In this document: positions 29,247 through 37,597 of the stretch, piece by piece | Layout: each line of letters opens with the position of its first letter | How positions within the stretch are numbered: the first letter of the stretch is position 1 | Source of the DNA: Paracoccus albicereus | GTDB lineage: Bacteria > Pseudomonadota > Alphaproteobacteria > Rhodobacterales > Rhodobacteraceae | Assembly (NCBI RefSeq): GCF_024359525.1 | Contig: NZ_JAKZEU010000002.1 | Location: forward strand, 930,001 to 994,000 | Direction of reading: 5' to 3' | DNA length: 64,000 nt | Translations under genes and position numbers: made by a program | The notes under the pieces: generated by a model | Databases searched by the model: none | The model's input: only the letters and a program-made list of their open reading frames with translations | What the model was told of the DNA's origin: nothing

Positions 29247-29303
29247 GTCAGGGTCGCCGGAACGGGACCCTGACCGACAGTCGCTTGGATCGAAAGGGCT
29301 GAC
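29247..29303 (+). promoter_or_regulatory. Structured hsp20 leader, possible ROSE-like RNA thermometer
   Basis: Hairpin 1 is perfect: GTCAGGGTC (29247-29255) with GACCCTGAC (29266-29274). Hairpin 2 reaches the start codon: GTC-GCTT (29280-29286) can pair with GGGC-T-GAC (29296-29303), including two U-G pairs and one bulged T, so it covers part of the AAAGGG ribosome site. Weak SD-covering helices of this sort melt on heating in ROSE elements. This is an inference from base pairing only. Confidence 0.35.
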
Positions 29304-29714
29304 ATGACCAAGATGTCGCTGGGCTCCCACCCGTATCTTCTGGGGTTTGACCAGCTTGAACGGCTTGCCGAGCGCGCCGCCAAAGGTGCCGAAGGCTATC
29401 CACCCTATAACATCGAACACATCGCGCCGGACGGGTTTCGCATCACGCTCGCTGTCGCCGGATTTGCCGAAGCCGATCTGGCGATTACAACGGAAGACCG
29501 CCAACTCGTCATCCGGGGCCGTCAGGGGGAAGCCGACGACGAGCGCGTGTTTCTTCACCGTGGTATCGCAGCGCGAGCCTTCCAGCGCAGCTTCGTGCTG
29601 GCCGACGGGGTCGAGGTGACCGCGGCAGAACTGGAAAACGGCCTTCTCCATATCGACCTGCGCCGCAAGACGCCTCAGCAGGTCGTCCAGACTATACCGA
29701 TCAGCCGCAAATGA
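29304..29714 (+). CDS. Small heat-shock protein of the Hsp20/IbpA family
   Basis: A 136-aa alpha-crystallin-domain chaperone that holds unfolding proteins. The sequence starts in the IbpA style (YLLGFDQLERLAERAAKG...YPPYNIEHI). The domain spans about residues 36-128, with ITLAVAGFAEADLAI, QLVIRGRQ, FLHRGIAARAFQRSFVLADGVEV and ELENGLLHIDL, and the C-terminal I-x-I anchor is IPI near residue 131. A DUF1150 gene follows 13 bases on, a common pairing in alphaproteobacteria. The leader shows heat-type promoter and hairpin features. Confidence 0.94.
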   Translation: MTKMSLGSHPYLLGFDQLERLAERAAKGAEGYPPYNIEHIAPDGFRITLAVAGFAEADLAITTEDRQLVIRGRQGEADDERVFLHRGIAARAFQRSFVLADGVEVTAAELENGLLHIDLRRKTPQQVVQTIPISRK

Positions 29715-29727
29715 AGGGGATCGAACC

Positions 29728-29955
29728 ATGAATACCGAATTCGAAATCGACACCGGTGACACCGGAAACACGGTCTACATCCGCCGCGTGGAGCTGGATC
29801 AGCTGCCCGAGGAGATCCGCGAACAGGCCGAGGGGCTCGACAGCCTTTATGCGGTCCATGGCACGGACGGCGAACGCCTCGCCCTTGTCCGCGACCGGAA
29901 GCTCGCGTTCTTCCTCGCACGCGAAAACGACCTTGCACCGGTCAGCGTGCACTAG
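29728..29955 (+). CDS. DUF1150 family protein
   Basis: A 75-aa protein with the family core NTVYIRRVELDQLPEEIREQAEGLDSLYAVHGTDGERLALVRDRKLAFFLARENDL. Its function is unknown, but it is regularly found after small heat-shock genes, which suggests a stress role. Ribosome site AAGGGG precedes the ATG. Its TAG stop overlaps the TAG of the convergent gene in the four bases CTAG. Confidence 0.9.
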   Translation: MNTEFEIDTGDTGNTVYIRRVELDQLPEEIREQAEGLDSLYAVHGTDGERLALVRDRKLAFFLARENDLAPVSVH

Positions 29956-30788
29956 GCCTTGTTGGGGGCGGACGGCTGATAGCGCATGAACGCGAACGCG
30001 CTGCCGTCCGGCGCCCACGAGGGCACGTTGATTGTGCCCTGACCGCCGAACAGATCCAGAAGCTTGCGGCGATTGCCACCATTGGGGTCCATCCGCCACA
30101 AGGCGACATTCGCATCACGCGGATGGCCCAAGGTTTCCGGTGGATAGGCGAGGTAGATAACGTGCCTGCCGCAAGGTGACGGGTGCGGAAACCAGTTCAC
30201 GTTCTCATCGCGAAAAACCGGCGCGGCGTCGGCACCGTCTGAGCCCATGCGCCAGATTTGCGCGTGGCCGGTCTCATCCGAGTTGAACCAGATGTGGCGT
30301 CCGTCGGGCGAGAAGTCCGGCCCGTCGTGATGTGCACGTCCGGGCGTCAGTACCCTCTCCCCCTGCCCGTCACAGTCGCTGGTCGCGATGCGCACCACGC
30401 GGTCGCCGCCACGAGCGCAGGCATAGGCGATCCGCTTGCCGCGCGCGCCGTGCCACCAACTCGGCCGCGCAAGCCCGAGCGCACGGGGACCGTCACCCTC
30501 CAGCACGTAAATGCCCGATCCCGTTCCATCGTGGCAGGACAAGATGATGCGTCCGTCGGGAAGGACCCCGTGGTCGTTGTTGCAGCGGTCCAAGCCGCCG
30601 ATATCGATCGCTTGCAGGTTCGGCTCGCCGGGATCGACTCGCCATAAGCGGCCGTCGCCATTGACAAGAAAACAGCCGTCCGGGTGCCAATTCGGCGCCT
30701 CGATCAGCATCGGCGTTTGCAGGATCACACGCGCCGTGCCCGACTCTATGTCCCAGACCTCAAGCGAAGATCGCCAGGCCTGCGTCAC
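29952..30788 (-). CDS. TolB-like beta-propeller (WD40/PD40) protein
   Basis: A 278-aa protein built of repeated blades with the PD40 pattern: WHPDGCFLVNGDGRLWRVD, LPDGRIILSC, FSPDGRHIWFNSD and APDGSAFAF. It resembles TolB-type and oligogalacturonate-lyase-like propellers and lacks a signal peptide, so it is probably cytoplasmic. The enzymatic or binding role is unknown. It starts with GTG overlapping the stop of the upstream MFS exporter (GTGA), so the two are a translational pair. Confidence 0.75.
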   Translation of the reverse strand: MTQAWRSSLEVWDIESGTARVILQTPMLIEAPNWHPDGCFLVNGDGRLWRVDPGEPNLQAIDIGGLDRCNNDHGVLPDGRIILSCHDGTGSGIYVLEGDGPRALGLARPSWWHGARGKRIAYACARGGDRVVRIATSDCDGQGERVLTPGRAHHDGPDFSPDGRHIWFNSDETGHAQIWRMGSDGADAAPVFRDENVNWFPHPSPCGRHVIYLAYPPETLGHPRDANVALWRMDPNGGNRRKLLDLFGGQGTINVPSWAPDGSAFAFMRYQPSAPNKA

Positions 30789-32248
30789 TCCGCGGCCTCT
30801 GCCTGCGCCGCACGCGTTGCCTCACGCCGCTGGATTCGCCCCCGCAGCGCAACGATGATCAGGATCGTCGAGAAGGTGCAAAGCTGATAGATCAGGGCGT
30901 GCTGCATCGCGGCCGGATAATCCTCGACCCCGCCTTGATGCAGGCGCACGAAGAAGAGGCTTGAGACCACCGCAATTCCGATCGCTGCGCCGACCTGCTG
31001 AAACGCCTGCATCGCACCCGATCCTGCGCCAGCGTCGCGGCCGGGCACCGCTTCCAGCACAATCTGAAAGAGGGGCGAGATCGCGAGCCCCATACCCAGG
31101 CCGCACGTCGCCAGCGGCAGGGCAAGGCTCAACGGTGTGAAAGGCTCGGGGGGATGACCCGTCGTCCAGCGCAGGAACGCCATGCCGCCCAGCAGGATCG
31201 TGGTTCCGATCGCAAGTCGGATCAGCAGCTTGCGGTTGCCGAACCGCCCGGTGATGTACGACCCCGCCATCACGCCGAGCGGAAACGGCGCCGTCGCCAT
31301 ACCCGATTCAAGCGGGCTGAGCCCGAAACCGGTCTGAACGTAAATCGCCAGCACAAGGAACATCCCCGGGATCGACGAGAAATGCAGCATCACCATCGCG
31401 ATGCCGGACAGGTAGCCACCGTTCCGCATCAGCGAGACCGGCAGAAGCTGCGTCCGACCCTCGCGTGCCAGTTGAACCTGCCGCCAGACGAACAGGGCAC
31501 CCATCGGGACCGACGCCGCCAGTGCGATCAGACACCACAGCGGCCAGCCAAGCAATGCACCCTCGATCACCGGCAGCACGACCAGGGTAATCGCGCCCGC
31601 GAACAGGACAACGCCCAGCCAGTCGATGGTCATCTGCGTATCGGGCTTCTGCATGGGAATGACGCGCATCCCCGCGAGGATCACGAACAGGCCGACCGGC
31701 AGGTTGACCAGAAAGATCGGCCGCCAGTCGAGCCCCATCAGATCGGCGGTGGTCAGCCCACCGCCGATCAATGGGCCCAGGACAGCGCCCAAGCTCGCAA
31801 TCACGCCAGTCAGCGCGAAGGCCTTGCCGCGTGCCTCACCCGAAAAGATCGTGTGCATGATCGCCAGCACCTGCGGCACCATCATTGCGCCGCCGATGCC
31901 CTGGATCGCGCGCGAGCCGATCAGCATCTCGATGCTGACGGCGAAACCGCAAAGACCCGAGGCCAAGGTGAACACGCCCACGCCCCACAGGAACAGGCGC
32001 TTGCGCCCCAGCTTGTCGCCGAAGCGACCGAACGGAAGCAGGCCGGCTGCGAAGGCCAGAACGTAAGCAGCGGACACCCATTCGATCTGGCTGGCGGACG
32101 CGTCGAGGTTTGTCTGGATCGATGGCAGCGCCACATTCACGATGCTGACGTCGATCAGGTTCATGAAATTGCCCATCAGCAGCAGCATCGCCGCCACCCA
32201 CGGGTTTGTGTCGCGTCCGGACGCCGACGCGGCCCGATCTTCTGCCAT
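30785..32248 (-). CDS. DHA2-family MFS drug exporter (EmrB/QacA type)
   Basis: A 487-aa membrane protein with about 14 hydrophobic segments, the DHA2 arrangement. Motif A is GRFGDKLGRKRLFLWG (residues 73-88), motif B lies at GSRAIQGIGGAMMVPQVLAI (111-130) and motif C at GPLIGGG (158-164). It starts LMGNFMNLIDVSIVNVALPSI, the family's TM1 motif. These proteins export hydrophobic drugs by proton exchange; the substrate is unknown. Ribosome site AAAGG precedes ATG 32248. It is coupled with the beta-propeller gene. Confidence 0.9.
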   Translation of the reverse strand: MAEDRAASASGRDTNPWVAAMLLLMGNFMNLIDVSIVNVALPSIQTNLDASASQIEWVSAAYVLAFAAGLLPFGRFGDKLGRKRLFLWGVGVFTLASGLCGFAVSIEMLIGSRAIQGIGGAMMVPQVLAIMHTIFSGEARGKAFALTGVIASLGAVLGPLIGGGLTTADLMGLDWRPIFLVNLPVGLFVILAGMRVIPMQKPDTQMTIDWLGVVLFAGAITLVVLPVIEGALLGWPLWCLIALAASVPMGALFVWRQVQLAREGRTQLLPVSLMRNGGYLSGIAMVMLHFSSIPGMFLVLAIYVQTGFGLSPLESGMATAPFPLGVMAGSYITGRFGNRKLLIRLAIGTTILLGGMAFLRWTTGHPPEPFTPLSLALPLATCGLGMGLAISPLFQIVLEAVPGRDAGAGSGAMQAFQQVGAAIGIAVVSSLFFVRLHQGGVEDYPAAMQHALIYQLCTFSTILIIVALRGRIQRREATRAAQAEAAE

Positions 32249-32269
32249 GACCTGCCTTTCGGGTGTGCG

Positions 32270-33154
32270 CTAGGCCACATGCGGAAGCGCGGGAACGGAC
32301 AGGGCGGCCGTATCATGCTGCGGCGGCCGCGCGTCTGGCCACAGATGGTAATGGCGGCGAAAATATTCAATCGCAAGCGTGTCAGCGGCTCGTCGGTCGT
32401 GCCCCTCATGGACCAGATTGCGCAGACTTTCTGTCGTGTCAGCCTCGGCGACTGGCCGAGGGCGAGGTCCGCCGGTCACCAGCCACGGGGCGTGGCCGGT
32501 CCTGTGCAGATGGCCGGACAGCCAGGGGTCATCGACTGTCCACAGCAATTCCGGGATGACGAACGCTTCGGGCGGCAGAAATTCGGGGCGTATCATCGCG
32601 CCGCGATAACCTTCCAGAATGTCCACGTATCCGTCGCGGGTGAATGGCACCGAGCGCCACTGCCCAAGGCTCAGCGCGCGGCGCAGACGATAGGCAAGAT
32701 TCTTTTCCACGCGACCAGCCCGCGGCAACTGATCCGCATCTCGGCGGGGATAGTACTTGGTGCCTTCGGGACGATCTTCAAGATGATAACCTTTCTGAAC
32801 CAGCGCATCGTTCGGGCGCTGCTTTCGCGCCTGCACGAAACGGGCCGCCCATTCGGGATCATAAGCCTGATCGTCGTCGCAAAAGATCAGCTCGACGTCC
32901 TGTCCGGCCAGATCACGGGCGGCGGGAAGGACTTTCGTGGCCGGCCCGAAATCCTCGTCAAGCAGGATCAATCGAATGCCGCTGGGAAGTTCCGGCACCA
33001 TGCCGGCAGCCAGTGGGAAACGCCGATGTCTGCGCGGCAGATACAGCCTGATTTCATCCACCGGCGCGCTCTGGTTCAGCAGATCGCGCAAGGTCGGCCC
33101 GATCAGCGGCAATCGCGGCGGTATCGTGGTCAGCGAGATCACCAGTCCGGTCAA
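32270..33154 (-). CDS. Glycosyltransferase-like protein with a DDD motif
   Basis: A 294-aa protein that begins VISLTTIPPRLPLIGPTLRDLLNQS and has FCDDDQAYDPEW (about residues 91-102), the metal-binding DXD type motif of GT-A enzymes. DDPWLSGHL in the second half is also typical of GT-A acid-base loops. The sugar and acceptor are unknown. The start is TTG at 33154 with a perfect GAGGAGG ribosome site 6 bases before it. No lipopolysaccharide or capsule genes are adjacent. Confidence 0.75.
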   Translation of the reverse strand: MTGLVISLTTIPPRLPLIGPTLRDLLNQSAPVDEIRLYLPRRHRRFPLAAGMVPELPSGIRLILLDEDFGPATKVLPAARDLAGQDVELIFCDDDQAYDPEWAARFVQARKQRPNDALVQKGYHLEDRPEGTKYYPRRDADQLPRAGRVEKNLAYRLRRALSLGQWRSVPFTRDGYVDILEGYRGAMIRPEFLPPEAFVIPELLWTVDDPWLSGHLHRTGHAPWLVTGGPRPRPVAEADTTESLRNLVHEGHDRRAADTLAIEYFRRHYHLWPDARPPQHDTAALSVPALPHVA

Positions 33155-33200
33155 GCCGACCTCCTCAAAAGCGCCGCCCGCAGGTTCTGAGCGGTTTGAT

Positions 33201-33222
33201 GCCGGCCCCTGCAGGGACCGGC
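33201..33222 (-). terminator. Hairpin downstream of sat-cysC
   Basis: On the minus strand GCCGGTCCC pairs with GGGGCCGGC (one T-G pair) around TGCA, giving a 9-bp stem 43 bases past the sat-cysC stop. No T-run follows on the minus strand, so termination strength is uncertain. Confidence 0.45.
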
Positions 33223-33264
33223 CGTTTCAGCCCGTCAGACGGATCGTTCACGACGGCGATATCG

Positions 33265-34980
33265 TCACTGAAGCCCGATCAGACCCATGCTTTCAAGCTT
33301 GAGCAGGACCTGATGCGCGGCGTTGTCCACATCGATATCGGTCGTATCGACGCGAAGCTCGGGCTTCGCCGGTTCCTCGTAAGGATCTGAGATGCCGGTG
33401 AACTCCTTGATCTTGCCCTCGCGCGCCAGCTTGTAGAGGCCCTTGCGGTCGCGCCGCTCACACTCCTCGACCGGGGTCGAAATGTGAATTTCGCAGAAGG
33501 CGCCGTACTGCTCGATCATTTCGCGCACGGCGCGACGCGTCGCGGTGTAGGGCGCGATGGGCGCGCAGATCGCGATGCCGCCGTTCTTGGTGATCTCGGA
33601 CGCGACATAGCCGATGCGCTTGATGTTGATGTCGCGATGCTCTTTCGAGAAGCCCAGTTCGCTCGACAGATGCTTGCGGACCACATCACCGTCCAGCAGC
33701 GTCACGGGACGGCCGCCCATCTCCATCAGCTTGACCATCAGCGCGTTGGCGACGGTCGACTTGCCCGATCCCGAAAGGCCGGTGAAGAACACCGTAAAGC
33801 CCTGGTTCGCGCGCGGTGGCGAGGTGCGGCGCAATTGCTGGACGACCTCGGGAAAGCTGAACCATTCGGGGATATCCAGCCCCTCGCGCAGGCGGCGGCG
33901 CAGTTCGGTGCCCGAGATGTCAAGCACGGTGTCCCCCTCGGGGACCTCGTTTACGGGGAAATACTGAGCCTTCTCCTGCACATAGACCATGTGCTTGAAG
34001 TCCACCATTTCGACGCCGATTTCGTCTTGGTGCTTCTGGAATAGCTGCTGCGCGTCGTAAGGGCCGTAGAAGTCCTTCCCTTCGCTATTCTTGCCCGGGC
34101 CCGCATGGTCGCGGCCGACGATGAAATGCGTCGCACCGTGGTTCTTGCGGATCAGGCCGTGCCAGACCGCCTCGCGCGGGCCTGCCATGCGCATTGCCAG
34201 GTTCAGCAGGCTCAGCGTCGTCGTGGCCTGCGGATATTTGTCCAGCACCGCCTCATAGCAGCGCACGCGGGTGAAATGGTCGACGTCGCCCGGCTTGGTC
34301 ATGCCGACGACCGGATGGATCATCAGGTTCGCCTGCGCCTCGCGCGCGGCGCGGAAGGTCAGTTCCTGGTGCGCGCGGTGCAGCGGGTTGCGGGTCTGGA
34401 ATACGACGACCTTGCGCCAGCCCAGCTTCTTGAACTGCGCACGCAGCTCGTTCGGCGTATTGCGGCGACCGCGGAAATCATAATGCGTCGGCGCCTGCAG
34501 GCCCTTGACCTTGCCGCCCAGATACACCGGTCCGGCGACGTTGTGGAGGTAGTTCACGGCCGGATGCGCCAGATCGTCAGCCCCGAAGACCTTTTCGGCT
34601 TCCAGCGCCTTGTTCGGCGTCCATTTGTCAGTGACGGACAGAATGGCCAGGATGACACCTTCCTGATCGCGCAATGCGATGTCGGTGCCGGGTTCCACGC
34701 CTTCCGCGAACTTCTCGCTGACGTCCAGGGTCACCGGGATCGGCCACAGCGAGCCGTCGGCCAGCCGCATTTCGCTGACGACGCTGTCGTAATCGGCTTC
34801 GGTCAGAAAGCCCTTCAGCGGGTGGAATCCGCCGTTCATCAGCAATTCGAGGTCGCAGATCTGGCGCTGAGTCAAATCCCAGCTAGGCATCGCGCCCGCT
34901 TCGTGCTTCAGCGCGGCCGCCGCGTCGGACGAGACGTAAAGCTCGGGGATCGGGGCGTGGTTGGCGGGTGTCGTCGTCAT
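33265..34980 (-). CDS. Bifunctional sulfate adenylyltransferase / adenylylsulfate kinase
   Basis: Activates sulfate to APS and then to PAPS for assimilation. It has 571 aa. The N-terminal ATP sulfurylase part (1-385) has QTRNPLHRAH (residues 195-204) and GRDHAGPG (289-296). The C-terminal APS kinase part (395-571) has the P-loop GLSGSGKST (401-409) and LLDGDVVRKHL. Both catalytic motifs are intact. ATG 34980 fits the family start, but the same frame stays open through the leader to 35244. Both hairpins of an attenuator-like leader lie just upstream. cysK is 10 kb away in this window. The fused form is known in Rhodobacteraceae. Confidence 0.95.
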   Translation of the reverse strand: MTTTPANHAPIPELYVSSDAAAALKHEAGAMPSWDLTQRQICDLELLMNGGFHPLKGFLTEADYDSVVSEMRLADGSLWPIPVTLDVSEKFAEGVEPGTDIALRDQEGVILAILSVTDKWTPNKALEAEKVFGADDLAHPAVNYLHNVAGPVYLGGKVKGLQAPTHYDFRGRRNTPNELRAQFKKLGWRKVVVFQTRNPLHRAHQELTFRAAREAQANLMIHPVVGMTKPGDVDHFTRVRCYEAVLDKYPQATTTLSLLNLAMRMAGPREAVWHGLIRKNHGATHFIVGRDHAGPGKNSEGKDFYGPYDAQQLFQKHQDEIGVEMVDFKHMVYVQEKAQYFPVNEVPEGDTVLDISGTELRRRLREGLDIPEWFSFPEVVQQLRRTSPPRANQGFTVFFTGLSGSGKSTVANALMVKLMEMGGRPVTLLDGDVVRKHLSSELGFSKEHRDINIKRIGYVASEITKNGGIAICAPIAPYTATRRAVREMIEQYGAFCEIHISTPVEECERRDRKGLYKLAREGKIKEFTGISDPYEEPAKPELRVDTTDIDVDNAAHQVLLKLESMGLIGLQ

Positions 34981-35000
34981 CGCGTACTCGAGTCGTGGCA

Positions 35001-35048
35001 AGAAAAACGAGAGGGGGCGCGCGGTTGGCCGCACGCCCGGTTCGGGCG
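35001..35048 (-). promoter_or_regulatory. Attenuator-like leader of sat-cysC with two alternative hairpins
   Basis: On the minus strand a terminator-type hairpin GGGCGTGCGG-CCAA-CCGCGCGCCC (35038 down to 35015) is followed by a T-rich run GTTTTTCTT (35009 to 35001), ending 20 bases before the start codon. A second hairpin CGCCCG-AAC-CGGGCG (35048 to 35034) uses the same five bases 35034-35038, so the two exclude each other. This is the layout of a transcription attenuator. The signal is unknown. rpmG has its own terminator upstream, so this hairpin is not needed for it. Confidence 0.5.
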
Positions 35049-35149
35049 ACCGCTTACCGCCCTGACGATGAAAACACAACTGCGGCAGCCAAGTGGCCGC
35101 CATGCGTGCACAGCAGGGCTGCGACGCGAACGACCTTCCGTCAGGCATG

Positions 35150-35175
35150 AAAAAACCGCGCAAAAAGCGCGGTTT
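35150..35175 (-). terminator. Intrinsic terminator of rpmG
   Basis: On the minus strand AAACCGCGC pairs with GCGCGGTTT around TTTTT, followed by more T residues. It starts 26 bases past the rpmG stop codon. Confidence 0.9.
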
Positions 35176-35200
35176 GTTCGTGTCGAGCGTGAAGGCGATC

Positions 35201-35368
35201 TTACTTGATCTTGCCTTCCTTGTATTCAACGTGCTTGCGCGCAACCGGGTCGTACTTGTTGACCGTCATCTTCTCGGTCATGGTGCGGGCGTTCTTCTTG
35301 GTGACGTAGAAATGCCCGGTCCCGGCCGTCGAGTTCAGACGGATCTTGATCGTCGTCGGCTTCGCCAT
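35201..35368 (-). CDS. rpmG: 50S ribosomal protein L33
   Basis: A 55-aa ribosomal protein beginning [18 protein letters not shown] and continuing [21 protein letters not shown] and ending [10 protein letters not shown]. It lacks the zinc-binding cysteine pairs, so it is the C-minus form. The gene is too short for a 60-aa cut-off but is clear from translation. It has its own strong terminator and lies between sat-cysC and the OYE-type gene. Confidence 0.97.
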   Translation of the reverse strand: MAKPTTIKIRLNSTAGTGHFYVTKKNARTMTEKMTVNKYDPVARKHVEYKEGKIK

Positions 35369-35497
35369 GGTTCTCTGCTCCTGCTGCGGCGGCGAGAGCG
35401 TCTTGCCGCCGCGAAATTCGTGGAAAGCCGCCTTTTAGCGGCCGGACGCGCGGAGTCAACCGCAAATCCTCGCCTTTCAGGTGCAAGTTCCCGTCTG

Positions 35498-37528
35498 TCA
35501 GATGTCCTTCATCAGACGCAATGCGTCGTAGATCGCGGCGTGGATGTTGCGCCCCGCGACCGCATCGCCGATCCGGTAAAGCGCGAAGCCATTGCCACCG
35601 ATGTCGGGCTGTGGTCTGCCCGCGATCAGCGCGTTGTAGTCGACAGCACCGCGGTTTCTCGATTGCGGCTTCAACGACAGATAAAGCTCATCTAAGGGCT
35701 GCGTGCCATTGTTGACGACGACCTGGTCAATGCGCCGCTCACCCGACACTGGCATGTAGTCGGACCCGATTCTCGCCTTCAACGTATTACCGTCGCGTTC
35801 GACGCCCAGCAGGCGATAGGTCACGGTGAAGGTTACGGGCTTGTCCTGCAGCGCGCGCATGTAGGGGACAAGGTTCATCCCCATCACCTCGGGCGCGAAG
35901 CTGCGGTCAGGTGTCATGACCTCGACCGTGGCCCCGGCTTCTGCCAGCACCTGCGCGGCCTGCAATGCCGCGTGATCGCCGGCGGCGTCAAACAGCAGCA
36001 CATTGCTGCCAGGCCGGCTATCGCCGGACAGGATGTCCCAGGCCGTGACGGTCAGATCGTCACCCTGCACTAGGCCCGCCGTGTCCGGCAGCCCGCCCGT
36101 CGCGATAATCACGATATCGGGTTCACAGGCGAGCACGTCCGCATCCTCGGCGTAGGTGTTGAAGCGAAACTCGACGTCATGCGCTGCGCACTGGGCCATG
36201 CGCCAGTCGATGATGCCGATCATCTCGGACCGCCGCTTCGACAGGGCGCACAATCGGACCTGCCCACCGGGACGGTCGGCCGCCTCGAACACGGTGACGC
36301 GGTGACCGCGTTCGGCCGCGACGCGCGCAGCTTCCAGACCGGCCGGACCGGCGCCCACGACGACGACGCGTTGTTGACGCTCTGCCGGAACGATCGCGTG
36401 CGGCATCGTTTCCTCGCGCCCGGTGGCCGCGTTGTGGACGCACAGCGCCGCCCCGCCCTGATAGATCCGGTCGAGGCAATAGGTCGCGCCGACACAGGGA
36501 CGAATATCATACTCGCGACCCTCCACGATCTTCCGGACGATGTGAGGATCGGCCATGTGGGCCCTTGTCATCCCCACCATGTCCAGCAAACCCGACGCGA
36601 TGGCGTGCCGGGCGGTCGCGACGTCAGGGATGCGTGCGGCGTGGAAGGTGGGCAGACCGATTTCAGACCGGATGTAGCCCGCAAAATCCAGATGCGGCGC
36701 AGACCGCATCCCCTGCACCGGGATCACATCGGTCAGCGCGGCATCCGTGTGGATGCGCCCGCGGATGATATTGACGAAATCAACCAGACCCGAGGACTTG
36801 AATCGCCGCGCCATCTCGACCCCGTCCTCGGTGCTGATCCCGCCAGGCTCGGCCTCGTCCGCGGTATAGCGAACACCCAGCAGGAAGTCCGGACCGACGC
36901 GCTTGCGGGCGGTTTCCAGGACCTCCATCGCAAAGCGCAGGCGGTTGTCGAAGCTGCCGCCGTAATCGCCGTCCAGCGTATTCGTCAGCGGGCTGATGAA
37001 CTGGTCCATCAGATGGCCGTAGCACTCGAACTCGACCCCATCGAGGCCGGCATCCTTCATCCGCTCGGCCGCGTCGGCGTAATCCTGCACAATACGATCG
37101 ATGTCCCAATCCTCGATCACCTTGGGATAGGCGCGGTGCGCAGGCTCCATCGCCGGACCGGCCGCCACGACCGGCAGCCAGTCGCCCCTGTCCCAACGGG
37201 TGCGCCGGCCCAGATGGGTCAATTGGATCATCACCGCGGCGCCGGCTTCGTGGCAATCGTCGGCCAGCGCGCGCATCCAGCCCACCACATCGTCACGCCA
37301 AGCCAGCACGTTGTTGAATGCGGGCGGGCTGTCGCGAGAAACCGAGGCCGAACCCGCCGTCATCGTCAGCGCTACCCCACCCTGAGCGCGTTCGCGGTGG
37401 TAAAGCCGATAGCGGTCCTTCGGCATCCCGTCCTCGGGATAGGCCGGTTCGTGGCTGGTCGTCATGATTCGGTTGCGCAGGGTCAGGTGCTTCAGCTGAT
37501 AGGGCGTCAGCAGCGGATCTTGTGCCAT
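35498..37528 (-). CDS. OYE-family FMN/FAD iron-sulfur oxidoreductase (dgcA / N-methylproline demethylase-like)
   Basis: A 676-aa protein with an N-terminal FMN TIM barrel (about 1-335; TPYQLKHLTLRNRI, TAGSASVSRD, FECYGHLMDQFISPLTNTLDGDYGGS) and C-terminal FAD/NAD domains (GAGPAGLEA at 392-400). This is the trimethylamine dehydrogenase / 2,4-dienoyl-CoA reductase layout. Cluster cysteines are C345, C351 and C363; the position of the fourth, 348, is alanine. Demethylases of stachydrine and dimethylglycine belong here, and to my memory share the CVGA...C form, so N-methyl amine oxidation is the best guess. Start 37528 was chosen at MAQDPLL. It is divergent from an ABM-domain gene. Confidence 0.82.
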   Translation of the reverse strand: MAQDPLLTPYQLKHLTLRNRIMTTSHEPAYPEDGMPKDRYRLYHRERAQGGVALTMTAGSASVSRDSPPAFNNVLAWRDDVVGWMRALADDCHEAGAAVMIQLTHLGRRTRWDRGDWLPVVAAGPAMEPAHRAYPKVIEDWDIDRIVQDYADAAERMKDAGLDGVEFECYGHLMDQFISPLTNTLDGDYGGSFDNRLRFAMEVLETARKRVGPDFLLGVRYTADEAEPGGISTEDGVEMARRFKSSGLVDFVNIIRGRIHTDAALTDVIPVQGMRSAPHLDFAGYIRSEIGLPTFHAARIPDVATARHAIASGLLDMVGMTRAHMADPHIVRKIVEGREYDIRPCVGATYCLDRIYQGGAALCVHNAATGREETMPHAIVPAERQQRVVVVGAGPAGLEAARVAAERGHRVTVFEAADRPGGQVRLCALSKRRSEMIGIIDWRMAQCAAHDVEFRFNTYAEDADVLACEPDIVIIATGGLPDTAGLVQGDDLTVTAWDILSGDSRPGSNVLLFDAAGDHAALQAAQVLAEAGATVEVMTPDRSFAPEVMGMNLVPYMRALQDKPVTFTVTYRLLGVERDGNTLKARIGSDYMPVSGERRIDQVVVNNGTQPLDELYLSLKPQSRNRGAVDYNALIAGRPQPDIGGNGFALYRIGDAVAGRNIHAAIYDALRLMKDI

Positions 37529-37597
37529 GCTTGACCTCGCAAACGGATCATGGAGTGGTGCGACCGAACCCCGACGCAATCAACCCCGAGCATCGCC

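Noticed and set aside
31154-33190. A 678-codon plus-strand frame across the MFS and glycosyltransferase genes
   Set aside because: It crosses two clear minus-strand genes and reads as His/Arg/Gln-rich noise.
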